This document shows, one piece after another, positions 26,360 through 33,934 of a stretch of DNA of 64,000 nucleotides (positions within the stretch are counted from its first letter, which is position 1; the number at the start of each line of letters is the position of its first letter). A model generated the notes under the pieces. It had not been told where the DNA came from. It made no database searches and saw only the letters and a program-made list of their open reading frames with translations. Source of the DNA: Niveispirillum irakense DSM 11586. GTDB lineage: Bacteria > Pseudomonadota > Alphaproteobacteria > Azospirillales > Azospirillaceae. The stretch covers positions 496,001 through 560,000 of the forward strand of contig NZ_KE386933.1 of NCBI RefSeq assembly GCF_000429645.1, in the 5' to 3' direction. The position numbers and the translations under genes are program-made.

Positions 26360-27000
26360 CCTTTGAGCAAGGTGAAGGAAAGGATAAATTTTCTCTCAAT
26401 GCGCACTTGCAAAAAACAGTTTCAGACGCAAGGCTTACCCCATCCGAACTGTTTTGGTTCTGTCCCGATGGGTTGCCTGTGATGCTTCTGTCCCAAGCCC
26501 GGCGTGCCGCACCCATTGACACCTCTCCAGCTACGGCGGATCGCAGTGTGGCCCGGCCCCTTTATCCGATGGGATTCGTGCTGGGGGCAGGATATCCGAC
26601 CGATGCCGATTGCATCGTTCACCGGCAGGACGCGGGCAAGGGCCTGGGGGTTTATGCCCGCCGCGCGTTCCAGCGGGGCCAGCTTATCTGTCGTATCAGC
26701 GGATCGATCACGCATGAGGTGATGCAGCACACCTTGCAGATCAGCCCCGGTGTGCATCTGTATGATCCGTTCTTCACCGGCTATCTGCTGCATGCCTGCG
26801 ACCCGAACTGTTTTCTCGATATGCAGCGGTTCGAGCTGTGGGCCCTGAAGGATATCGCGCCGGCGGAGGCGATGACGATGGATTATGCCAGCACGGAGGA
26901 TGTGCTGTTCAAGCAGTTCCGCTGCCTGTGCGGCTCCGCCAATTGCCGGGATTGGATCACGGGCCGGCGGGAAGCGCCGCAGCGGCCGGCATCGGAATAA
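26356..27000 (+). CDS. SET-domain protein lysine methyltransferase
   Basis: A 214-residue protein. Residues about 95-205 form a SET domain: GKGLGVYARRAFQRGQLI, the pseudoknot region HACDPNC, MDYAST, and a post-SET zinc motif CLCGSANC. Such enzymes methylate lysines in proteins; bacterial targets are mostly unknown. GTG 26356 overlaps the upstream stop (GTGA), suggesting coupling. The first 50 residues match nothing I recognise, and an internal ATG at 26482 is possible. The decarboxylase-like gene begins 14 bases later. Confidence 0.82.
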   Translation: MTFEQGEGKDKFSLNAHLQKTVSDARLTPSELFWFCPDGLPVMLLSQARRAAPIDTSPATADRSVARPLYPMGFVLGAGYPTDADCIVHRQDAGKGLGVYARRAFQRGQLICRISGSITHEVMQHTLQISPGVHLYDPFFTGYLLHACDPNCFLDMQRFELWALKDIAPAEAMTMDYASTEDVLFKQFRCLCGSANCRDWITGRREAPQRPASE

Positions 27001-27013
27001 ACGGGATATCGTG

Positions 27014-28234
27014 ATGGTGGATTTCTGGTGGGCGCGGCCGGACCTGCGCTATGTCGGCGGGCGGCTGCATCTGGCCGGCACCGATCTGGCGCAGGCCGCG
27101 GCGGCTGCCGGGGGTCCGGCCTTTTTCTATTCCGGTGCGCGGGTGCTGGATAATCTGCGCCGGCTGCGCGCGGCCCTGGACAGTACCGGGCTGGATGGGG
27201 CCATCCGCTATGCCATGAAGGCCAACCGCTTCGCCCCGTTGCTGACCTGGATGAAACTGTCAGGCCTGTGCGGCATCGACGCCTGCTCCCCGGCAGAAGT
27301 GCGCCATGCCGTGCAATCCGGTTTCCGCACGGGGGATATCTCTTATACCGCTACCTCGGTTTCCGATGCCGATCTGGCGGTGCTGGCGCGCCAGCCCGAT
27401 ATCTGGATCAATGCCGACAGCTTGTCCATGATCCGCCGGCTGGGCCGGCTGATGCCGGGCCGTGCCATCGGCATCCGGGTCAATCCGGCGCTGGGCGTGG
27501 GGTATGGGGAGAACCAGTTGCTGCGCTATAGCGGCGACCGGACCTCCAAATTCGGCATCTATCGCGAACAGTTCCCCGAGGCCTTGGCCCTGGCGCGGGA
27601 GGTCGGGCTCTCCGTGGAGGGCATCCATTTCCATGTCGGCTGTGGCTACCTGAACGGGCAGTTGGAAGCCTGGGGTCAGGTGCTGCGGGAATGCCGCTGG
27701 TTTCTGGAACAGGTGGACAGGCCGCGTCTGGTCAATCTCGGCGGTGGCCTGGGTGTGCCACATGTCGCGACGGACCAGCCGCTGGACCTGGACCGTTGGG
27801 CCGGCTTGATCCGGAATGCTTTTGCGGGCCTGGGTGTGGCCGTGTGGGTGGAGCCGGGGGATTACATCGTCAAGGATGCCGGCTTGCTGATGCTGCAGGT
27901 GACCCTGGCGGAGCGTAAGCGCAACACCCTGTTCTATGGCGTGGATGGCGGTTTCAATCTGGCGATCGAGCCGGCCTTCTACAGCCTGCCATGTGAGCCG
28001 GTGCCGGCCGTGCTCGGCGCGGAGCCGGCCATTGCCTGGGCACCCGATGCCCTGACACCTGCCACCATCGCCGGCAATATCAACGAGGCGCTGGACCTTT
28101 TCGCCCAGGATGTGCCGCTGCCGGCGATGCGGGAAGGCGATTATCTCGCCTTGCTGAATGCCGGTGGTTATGCCGCCGCCATGGGGTCGAACCATTGCAT
28201 GCGCGGCACGGCGACTGAGCATCTTTTGGTGTAA
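27014..28234 (+). CDS. Type III PLP-dependent decarboxylase-like protein (LysA/ODC fold) lacking the catalytic Cys
   Basis: A 406-residue protein. The PLP lysine is in RYAMKAN (K69); HFHVGCG, NLGGGLG (241-247) and EPGDY (280-284) bind the cofactor phosphate and ring. In LysA the second active-site loop reads like GPxCESGD; here it is GNINEALD, with N357 where Cys should be. The end GGYAAAMGSN fits the LysA GAYxxxMSSN motif. It may decarboxylate an unusual substrate, act as a racemase-like enzyme, or be non-catalytic. Last gene of the rightward operon. ATG 27014 chosen; GTG 27011 is adjacent. Confidence 0.82.
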   Translation: MVDFWWARPDLRYVGGRLHLAGTDLAQAAAAAGGPAFFYSGARVLDNLRRLRAALDSTGLDGAIRYAMKANRFAPLLTWMKLSGLCGIDACSPAEVRHAVQSGFRTGDISYTATSVSDADLAVLARQPDIWINADSLSMIRRLGRLMPGRAIGIRVNPALGVGYGENQLLRYSGDRTSKFGIYREQFPEALALAREVGLSVEGIHFHVGCGYLNGQLEAWGQVLRECRWFLEQVDRPRLVNLGGGLGVPHVATDQPLDLDRWAGLIRNAFAGLGVAVWVEPGDYIVKDAGLLMLQVTLAERKRNTLFYGVDGGFNLAIEPAFYSLPCEPVPAVLGAEPAIAWAPDALTPATIAGNINEALDLFAQDVPLPAMREGDYLALLNAGGYAAAMGSNHCMRGTATEHLLV

Positions 28235-28284
28235 TTCATCTGCTGGTCACAATTTTATTCCGACCTTCTATGGCCGGGCGGTGC

Positions 28285-28312
28285 GGTGGGGTGGTTTGTG
28301 TTCCACCCCACC
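28285..28312. terminator. Perfect hairpin between convergent genes
   Basis: GGTGGGGTGG (28285-28294) and CCACCCCACC (28303-28312) form a perfect 10-bp stem with an 8-base loop, between the decarboxylase-like gene and the leftward DUF892 gene. The T-run is missing, so efficiency is uncertain. Confidence 0.5.
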
Positions 28313-28321
28313 AGTTCAGGC

Positions 28322-28822
28322 TCAGGCTGCCTTGGCCTGATTATTGACGCTGCTTGTGGCCAGCTTGCTCAGCAGCGTGTCGGTGCGCTTCTCCTCTTCC
28401 AGCGTTTCATCCAGAAGGGATGCTGCTTCAGTCAGGCCCAGTTGCGTGGCCCAGGTGCGCAGGGTGCCGTAACGGCTGATCTCGTAATGCTCCACCGCCT
28501 GGGCTGCGGCCAGCAGGCCGGCATCCAGGGCGTCGCTATTGGCGAAATCCTCCATCACCTCCTTGCTTTCATCGATGATGCCGATAATCGCGTCGCAGGT
28601 CTTGCCGCGCGGGGATTTGCCGATGCTCTCGAACACTTTTTCCAGCCGTTCGATCTGGCCTTCCGTTTCCGTGCGGTGCTGTTCAAACGCCTGGCGCAGC
28701 TCGTCCGATTGGGCGTTCTTCGCCATGCGGGGCAGGGCACGCAGGATTTGCTTTTCCGCGTAATAGATATCCTTCAGCGTCTCGTGGAAAAGGTCGTTCA
28801 GGTCCTTGGTCTGCTTGGCCAT
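28322..28822 (-). CDS. DUF892 (YciF/YciE-type) ferritin-like stress protein
   Basis: A 166-residue, almost wholly helical protein. LNDLFHETLKDIYYAEKQI, the EQHRTETEGQIERLE helix and AVEHYEISRYGTL carry the Glu/His pattern of the DUF892 di-iron four-helix bundle. Family members are linked to general stress. The frame runs further upstream, but ATG 28822 matches the family start. Its neighbours, a PfpI protein and a DUF2934 protein, are also stress-type genes, transcribed divergently. Confidence 0.88.
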   Translation of the reverse strand: MAKQTKDLNDLFHETLKDIYYAEKQILRALPRMAKNAQSDELRQAFEQHRTETEGQIERLEKVFESIGKSPRGKTCDAIIGIIDESKEVMEDFANSDALDAGLLAAAQAVEHYEISRYGTLRTWATQLGLTEAASLLDETLEEEKRTDTLLSKLATSSVNNQAKAA

Positions 28823-29043
28823 GGCTTTACTCTGTTTCCGAGGTGGACAGGATAGTGGCCGGCGACAAGAAGTCGACGGCACGCTGCAGCAACCCCGGCC
28901 ATGCTGCATGGTTCCTTGATGGAAACCAGTATCATTGGGGGCACCCCGCCCTGGCGCTCTTGTCCGGAATCGGGTTGGAACGGGGGTGATGGCGCCAGCG
29001 TTTCCTTCTGACACTCTCCCTGACCATCATGGAGACTGTCATT

Positions 29044-29604
29044 ATGACCGCCATTGAGAATGCCCGTATCCTGATTGTGGCCACCCACGGGTTCGAGCAA
29101 TCGGAACTGATGGTTCCGCGGGATGAGTTGCGGGCCAAGGGAGCGAAGGTTGATGTCGCCTCCCTGGACGGCCAGCCCATCCGGGGTTGGGACAAGAAGG
29201 ATTGGGGGGAAACCGTACCCGCCGATCTGCGCATCGCCGATGCCAAGGCCGACGATTATGATGCCATCGTTTTGCCGGGCGGGCAGATCAACCCGGATAT
29301 ATTGCGCGCCGATGCGGACACGATGGCGCTGCTGGGCCGCTTCCTGTCCAGCGGCAAGACAGTGGCCGCCATCTGTCATGCCCCCTGGCTGCTGGTGCAG
29401 GCTGATGCCCTGCGGGACCGCAACGTTACCTCCTACCCCTCCATTCGCAAGGATGTGGAAAATGCCGGCGGCCGGTGGGTTGATCAGGAGGTGGTGACCG
29501 ATAAGGGCATCATCACCAGCCGGTCGCCGGATGATCTGCCGGCCTTCGTTGCCAAGATCGTGGAAGAGGTGGGCGAGGGTATCCACCGCCGCCGTGCGGC
29601 CTGA
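29044..29604 (+). CDS. DJ-1/PfpI-family protein (protease or glyoxalase-like)
   Basis: A 186-residue protein. The nucleophile elbow AAICHAPW holds the reactive Cys; the upstream Glu in THGFEQSEL and IVLPGGQ complete the PfpI (YhbO/YraA-like) pattern. Members are stress proteins with reported deglycase, glyoxalase or protease activity. ATG 29044 follows GGAG at 9-base spacing; ATG 29029 is an alternative. The DUF2934 gene follows 14 bases later, so both are probably co-transcribed. Confidence 0.9.
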   Translation: MTAIENARILIVATHGFEQSELMVPRDELRAKGAKVDVASLDGQPIRGWDKKDWGETVPADLRIADAKADDYDAIVLPGGQINPDILRADADTMALLGRFLSSGKTVAAICHAPWLLVQADALRDRNVTSYPSIRKDVENAGGRWVDQEVVTDKGIITSRSPDDLPAFVAKIVEEVGEGIHRRRAA

Positions 29605-29618
29605 CGGGAGCAGCCATC

Positions 29619-29918
29619 ATGGACCGTCAGGAGGAAGAGGCGCTGGAACAGCGCATTCGGGAGAAGGCGCACAAACTCTGGCAGCAGGAAGGGTGCCCGC
29701 CCGGACAGGCGGACCGACATTGGCAGGCCGCCCGCCAACTGCTTGCCATTGAGACGGAGGCCGATACGGCTTTGATCCCAGTGGAAGAGAGCTTTCGGGA
29801 AGCGTCGGAGCCGATCAGCGTTGTGGAGGCGCAGGGCGATGTGCCCGGTCTGACCGATCAGGGTGAGAAACAGCAATATCCGTCCAGCCCCGACAGGGGC
29901 GATTGGCCGGAGCGCTGA
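29619..29918 (+). CDS. DUF2934 domain protein
   Basis: A 99-residue protein. Residues 10-45 (RIREKAHKLWQQEGCPPGQ, then RHWQAA) match the short DUF2934 helical motif of unknown function, often found near stress genes. The rest is acidic and probably disordered. The ATG follows GGGAGCAG. It sits just after the PfpI gene and before a strong hairpin, so it ends that two-gene unit. Confidence 0.8.
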   Translation: MDRQEEEALEQRIREKAHKLWQQEGCPPGQADRHWQAARQLLAIETEADTALIPVEESFREASEPISVVEAQGDVPGLTDQGEKQQYPSSPDRGDWPER

Positions 29919-29928
29919 TAATCCCCTG

Positions 29929-29964
29929 GTGCCGGCCGCAGGGTGCCCCCCTTGCGGCCGGCAC
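29929..29964 (+). terminator. Strong hairpin after the DUF2934 gene
   Basis: GTGCCGGCCGCA (29929-29940) pairs perfectly with TGCGGCCGGCAC (29953-29964), 12 bp with a 12-base loop, followed by ATTTCT. A probable intrinsic terminator with a weak T-run. Confidence 0.6.
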
Positions 29965-30036
29965 ATTTCTGTGGGCCTTTCCTTCCCGATCCGGCTTGCC
30001 TAATGTGCCGGCCTTCTGCGGTAGGAGAGCAAGCGG

Positions 30037-30990
30037 ATGAACAGCAGCCCCATTCCCATGATCATGGACGGCGATCCCGGCACCGATGATCTGCTGACCT
30101 GGATGTGGGCGCTGGCGCGACCGACACAGGTGGAGATGCTGGGCATCGCCACCGTTCACGGCAATGTGCCGTTGGCCCGCACGACGGAAAATGCCCTGGC
30201 TTTGCTGGATTTCCTGGGCGCTGCCGATATTCCTGTCCATGCGGGCGCCCCGGCGCCGGCGGATCAGGACCGGGCGCCGGAGGGCGATGGCGCTTTTGCC
30301 GAAAGCGGGCTGGGCGCCTTGACCTTGCCGCCGGCCCGCCGGACTATTGCCTCTGACAATGCGGTGGCCTGGATGGCGCAGACCCTGCGTGCCCATCCGG
30401 CGGGCAGCATCACCATCTGCGCCACCGGCCCCTTGACCAATCTGGCCCTGCTGCACCGGCGTGATCCGGAGGCGTTCGCCCGGATCGGCCGGATTGGCGT
30501 GATGGGCGGTTCCTTCAACCTGCTCCCGCCCAACCATGTGCGGCGGGGCAATATCACCCCCTGGGCCGAATTCAATTTCTATATGGACCCGGTGGCAGCA
30601 CAGGAAGTGTTGAATGCCGGCGTGCCGGTCCTGCTGCTGCCGCTGGATGTGACGCATCTGTTTGTCAGCACGCCCGACCGGATGGCCCGCGCCCGCACCC
30701 TGCCGCGCCATGGGCAGGAAGTGGCCTTGATGCTGGATGCGGCAGCCCATCTGGACCGACCGAAATTTGGCGCGGACGGTGCCTTTCAGCATGACACGAC
30801 GGTGTTGGCGGCCCTGCTGTACCCGCATCTGTTCCAGACAATGCGGGGGCAGGTGCAGGTGGTGACCACGGGGCCGGCGGCAGGGGCCTGCCTGCTGCTG
30901 CCGGATGACGCGGCACTGGTGGAGGTGGCGACCGGGGTAAAAGACCCAGCCGCCTTCTTCGACCTGTTGTTTGACGCGCTTTCGGGTTGA
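30037..30990 (+). CDS. Inosine-uridine-preferring type nucleoside hydrolase
   Basis: A 317-residue protein. The calcium-binding aspartate cluster is DGDPGTDD at residues 11-18 (the family consensus is DTDPGxDD), with a later ATGPLTNLAL and ITPWAEFNFYMDPVAA. It cleaves the N-glycosidic bond of ribonucleosides for salvage; base preference cannot be read. No signal peptide. The ATG follows GGAGAG. It is a single gene ended by a hairpin shared with the convergent GH3 gene. Confidence 0.9.
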   Translation: MNSSPIPMIMDGDPGTDDLLTWMWALARPTQVEMLGIATVHGNVPLARTTENALALLDFLGAADIPVHAGAPAPADQDRAPEGDGAFAESGLGALTLPPARRTIASDNAVAWMAQTLRAHPAGSITICATGPLTNLALLHRRDPEAFARIGRIGVMGGSFNLLPPNHVRRGNITPWAEFNFYMDPVAAQEVLNAGVPVLLLPLDVTHLFVSTPDRMARARTLPRHGQEVALMLDAAAHLDRPKFGADGAFQHDTTVLAALLYPHLFQTMRGQVQVVTTGPAAGACLLLPDDAALVEVATGVKDPAAFFDLLFDALSG

Positions 30991-30998
30991 ACGGAAAA

Positions 30999-31028
30999 CC
31001 CTGGGGGCGGGTTAGGCCGCCCCCAGGG
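30999..31028. terminator. Bidirectional terminator between nucleoside hydrolase and GH3 genes
   Basis: CCCTGGGGGCGG (30999-31010) and CCGCCCCCAGGG (31017-31028) form a perfect 12-bp stem with a 6-base loop. On the minus strand it is followed by TTTTCC, giving the better terminator for the GH3 gene. Confidence 0.75.
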
Positions 31029-31034
31029 GAACCT

Positions 31035-33293
31035 CTATTGCTGACCCTTTACCGCCGACAGGCGGGATGCCGCCAGGGTGACGGGTACGCTGCTGACGAT
31101 GTCGGTGGCCGATCGGGCGAGATGGACCTGATAATCGCCCGCCGCGATGTTCCAGGCCCGGCCCGCCACATCATAGGTGGCCAGCAGGCGCGGATCGACG
31201 GTCACTTCCACTTGCTTGGATTCGCCCGGCGCCAGGGCCAGTTTCTGGAAACCGGCCAGCCGCTTCGGCGCTTCCCAGCCGCTGGCCGCCGGGCCGACAT
31301 AAAGCTGCGGCACCGCCTGCCCATGGCGGCTGCCTGTGTTGGTCACGCGGGCGCTGATGCGCAAACCGTCCGGCGTCGCGCTGGCTTTCAGGTCGCCATA
31401 CTCGAATGTCGTGTAGGACAGGCCATGGCCGAACGGGAACAGGGGCTTGTGTCCTTCCCGATCGAACCATTTATAGCCGACCGCAGCGCCTTCCTGATAG
31501 GTCACGTCGAACGGTTCATCCTGCTTCTTGTCCGTGCCGTCCAGCACCGGGCGTGGCAACTGGTCCAGCGATTGCGGGAAGGTGACGGGCAGGCGCCCGC
31601 TGGCGTCAATCTCGCCATACAGCACGCGGGCAATGGCCTCGCCCCCGCGCGTGCCGGGATACCAGGCTTCCAGCACCGCCGGCACCTGATCCAGCCAGGG
31701 CATCAGCACCGGGCCGCCGGTTTGCAGTACGACGACGACATTCTTGTTCGCCTTGGCAACGGCCTGGATCAGCCCTTCCTGACCATCGGGCAGGGTGAGG
31801 GAGAAATCCATCGCCTCGCCCGTCCATTGGTTGGCGAACAGGATCACCAGATCGCTCTCCGCCGCCAAAGCCGCCGCTGCCGCCGGGTCGGTGCCGGGGT
31901 CGAACCGGACCTGATCCTTGCCGGCGCGCTTGGCGATGGCGTTCAGCGGGGCGGAGGCGTGGAAGACGACAGGACCCGGGAAATGCTGCGGCCCCAGGCC
32001 CGGCACCGGGTTGCCGCCAGGGCCGAATACGGTGGAGGAACCGCCACCCGACAGCACCCCCTTATCGGCATAGCCGCCGATGACGGCGATGCGCTTGGCG
32101 CTGGCGGCCAGCGGCAGCAGGTTGCCCTCATTCTTCAGCAGCACGATGCCTTCCTCGGCATCGGCCTGTGTGATGATGGCGTGGGCTCCCATATCGATGG
32201 GGGCGATTTCTACCGGGTTATCCATCGCGCCGGTCGCGAACAGCGCATGCAGGATGCGCCGGTTCATATCATCCAGCCGTTCCATGGGGATGGAACCATC
32301 CTTCAGTGCCGCCCCCAGCAATTCCGCCCCGAAGAACTGCTTCTTGTCGAAGATATAGCCCGATTGCTGGTCAAGCCCGGCATTGGCGGCGGGGGCTGTG
32401 CTGTGGACAGCGCCCCAGTCGGACATGACATACCCCTTATAGCCCCAATCCTGTTTCAGCACCCGGTTCAGCAGGAAATCACTCTCGCAGGCATAGGGAC
32501 CATTGTAGCGGTTATAGGCGCACATGACGGAGGCGGGCTCGCCCTTTTCCATCGCGATCTCGAATGCCAGGAGGTCGGACATGCGGGCGCCCGCCTCGTC
32601 GATCTTGGCGTTCAGGACAAAGCGGCCCGTTTCCTGCGCGTTCAGGGCGAAATGCTTGATGGTGGAGATGATGTTGTTGGATTGGATGCCCTTGATCTGG
32701 GCGCCGACCATGATGCCGGCCAGCAGCGGATCTTCCCCGCCATATTCGAAATTACGGCCATTGCGCGGCTCACGCACCAGATTGATGCCGCCGGCCAGCA
32801 TGACATTGAAGCCGGATGCCCGCGCTTCCTTGCCGATCATGGCGCCGCCCTTTTCGGCCAGGGCCGGATTCCAGGTAGCGGCCGTGGCGATGCCGGCGGG
32901 CAGGGAGGTGCGCTCCCGGTATGGTGCCAGACTGTCGCGCTGTGTCGCGACACCCACCCCGGCATCGGTCAGCCATTGTGGCGGGATGCCCAGGCGCGCA
33001 ATGCCGGGGACATAGCCGGCGGAGCCCATCCGCGCCTCTTCAGGGGGGAAATAGCCCTTATCCTTCATCGGCGATCCGAAATAGCCGAAGACGAGCAGCT
33101 TCTTCTCTTCCACCGTCATGGCCCGCAGCAGCAATTCGGCCCGCTGATCAGGGGAAAGCTGACGGTCGCCCCAGGGCTGGGCGTTGGTCTGGCTGTTCAT
33201 GGTGGCAGCACTACTGGTGGCGGCGGGCACTGTCATGGCGGCGGTTGTCAGCAAAAGACAAGACAGCAGCAGGCGCATCTTCCTGGTTTGCAT
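31035..33293 (-). CDS. Glycoside hydrolase family 3 beta-glucosidase (BglX-like), exported
   Basis: A 752-residue protein. A Sec signal (LLLSCLLLTTAAMTVPAA) precedes a GH3 N-terminal barrel with the nucleophile Asp in GYVMSDWGAVHS and substrate-side motifs KHFALN; a GH3 C-terminal domain follows (GGGSSTVF, LFPFGHGLSYTTFEYG), with a terminal fibronectin-III-like domain. It hydrolyses beta-glucosides or similar in the periplasm. ATG 33293 has GAGAGA at better spacing than ATG 33299. It is divergent from the TonB receptor gene, with LacI-type palindromes between, suggesting joint control by a sugar. Confidence 0.9.
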   Translation of the reverse strand: MQTRKMRLLLSCLLLTTAAMTVPAATSSAATMNSQTNAQPWGDRQLSPDQRAELLLRAMTVEEKKLLVFGYFGSPMKDKGYFPPEEARMGSAGYVPGIARLGIPPQWLTDAGVGVATQRDSLAPYRERTSLPAGIATAATWNPALAEKGGAMIGKEARASGFNVMLAGGINLVREPRNGRNFEYGGEDPLLAGIMVGAQIKGIQSNNIISTIKHFALNAQETGRFVLNAKIDEAGARMSDLLAFEIAMEKGEPASVMCAYNRYNGPYACESDFLLNRVLKQDWGYKGYVMSDWGAVHSTAPAANAGLDQQSGYIFDKKQFFGAELLGAALKDGSIPMERLDDMNRRILHALFATGAMDNPVEIAPIDMGAHAIITQADAEEGIVLLKNEGNLLPLAASAKRIAVIGGYADKGVLSGGGSSTVFGPGGNPVPGLGPQHFPGPVVFHASAPLNAIAKRAGKDQVRFDPGTDPAAAAALAAESDLVILFANQWTGEAMDFSLTLPDGQEGLIQAVAKANKNVVVVLQTGGPVLMPWLDQVPAVLEAWYPGTRGGEAIARVLYGEIDASGRLPVTFPQSLDQLPRPVLDGTDKKQDEPFDVTYQEGAAVGYKWFDREGHKPLFPFGHGLSYTTFEYGDLKASATPDGLRISARVTNTGSRHGQAVPQLYVGPAASGWEAPKRLAGFQKLALAPGESKQVEVTVDPRLLATYDVAGRAWNIAAGDYQVHLARSATDIVSSVPVTLAASRLSAVKGQQ

Positions 33294-33476
33294 CGGCATT
33301 CTCTCACGGCTCGGCTTTCGGGCGCCGGCGGGGTTGCCCCCGTTCCTCCCGGCAATGGGGCCGGATGATGGCCCCTGGACAGGGACGGCTCCGGCTTTAT
33401 CCTATCAATGACGGCCTTTGGGGGCCGGTGATTGGCACTCAGGATAACATCCTGGCTGATTCAGGCCATAGAAAAC

Positions 33477-33490
33477 AGACAACGTTGTCT
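33477..33490. promoter_or_regulatory. Perfect 14-base palindrome, LacI-type operator candidate
   Basis: AGACAACGTTGTCT is self-complementary with a central CG, the form of LacI/GalR-family operators. It lies about 180 bases upstream of the GH3 start. The site at 33690 shares GACAACG. The regulator gene is not in this window. Confidence 0.55.
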
Positions 33491-33689
33491 AAAAATATGA
33501 CAACCAATCACCTTCTGTCAGGTTGCATCTGCCTGTATGTCTGTCGGGCAGAGGGCTCCGCCAGGGTGGTTTTCTCCCGCATAACGGAAAATCCTTCGCT
33601 TTTGCGAGAAAATGCGGGGCGTTGCCAGGCTCTGTCGGGCATCGCCTCAAAAGGGGTGTGTATTTCAGGTCACGCTCTGTCCGCCGATC

Positions 33690-33703
33690 TGACAACGCTG
33701 ACA
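33690..33703. promoter_or_regulatory. Imperfect palindrome, second LacI-type operator candidate
   Basis: TGACAACGCTGACA is symmetric at 10 of 14 positions and shares GACAACG with the perfect palindrome at 33477. It ends eight bases before the -35 box proposed for the receptor gene. Confidence 0.45.
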
Positions 33704-33711
33704 TAAATTCC

Positions 33712-33739
33712 TTGACACCCTTCTGTCTGTCCGTAATCT
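33712..33739 (+). promoter_or_regulatory. Sigma70-type promoter candidate for the TonB receptor gene
   Basis: TTGACA (33712-33717), 16 bases, then TAATCT (33734-33739). The -35 box is perfect, the -10 box fair. The flanking palindromes fit a repressed promoter. Confidence 0.5.
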
Positions 33740-33934
33740 CTGTCAGACAAAGTGAAAGCGTGCGGTTTCAAGCGCGCCGTTTGTGGGTGGGAACAAGGGC
33801 CTTAACGGGCGGAATTTCAAAAGCCGATAAGTCCATAAGGTGCCGGGCGACTGTCCGGTTGCCGTGCGGTCCCGCGCGCCGACGCGCCAATAATCGTAAT
33901 CGCCTGTCAAATCAGGGAAACGAGGGAGGAACTC

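Larger units (their letters stand above)
33294..33934. promoter_or_regulatory. Divergent control region, 641 bp, GH3 gene / TonB receptor
   Basis: No gene is supported here. It is less GC-rich than its surroundings and holds two related palindromes (33477 and 33690), a promoter-like pair (33712-33739) and a nine-base palindrome TGTCAGACA (33741-33749) just after the -10 box. The receptor mRNA would have a leader of roughly 180 bases. I see no recognisable riboswitch. Confidence 0.55.

Noticed and set aside
16769-28234. A canonical sigma-B type stress cascade
   Set aside because: The kinase, antagonist and phosphatase are present, but no sigma factor gene lies in the region.
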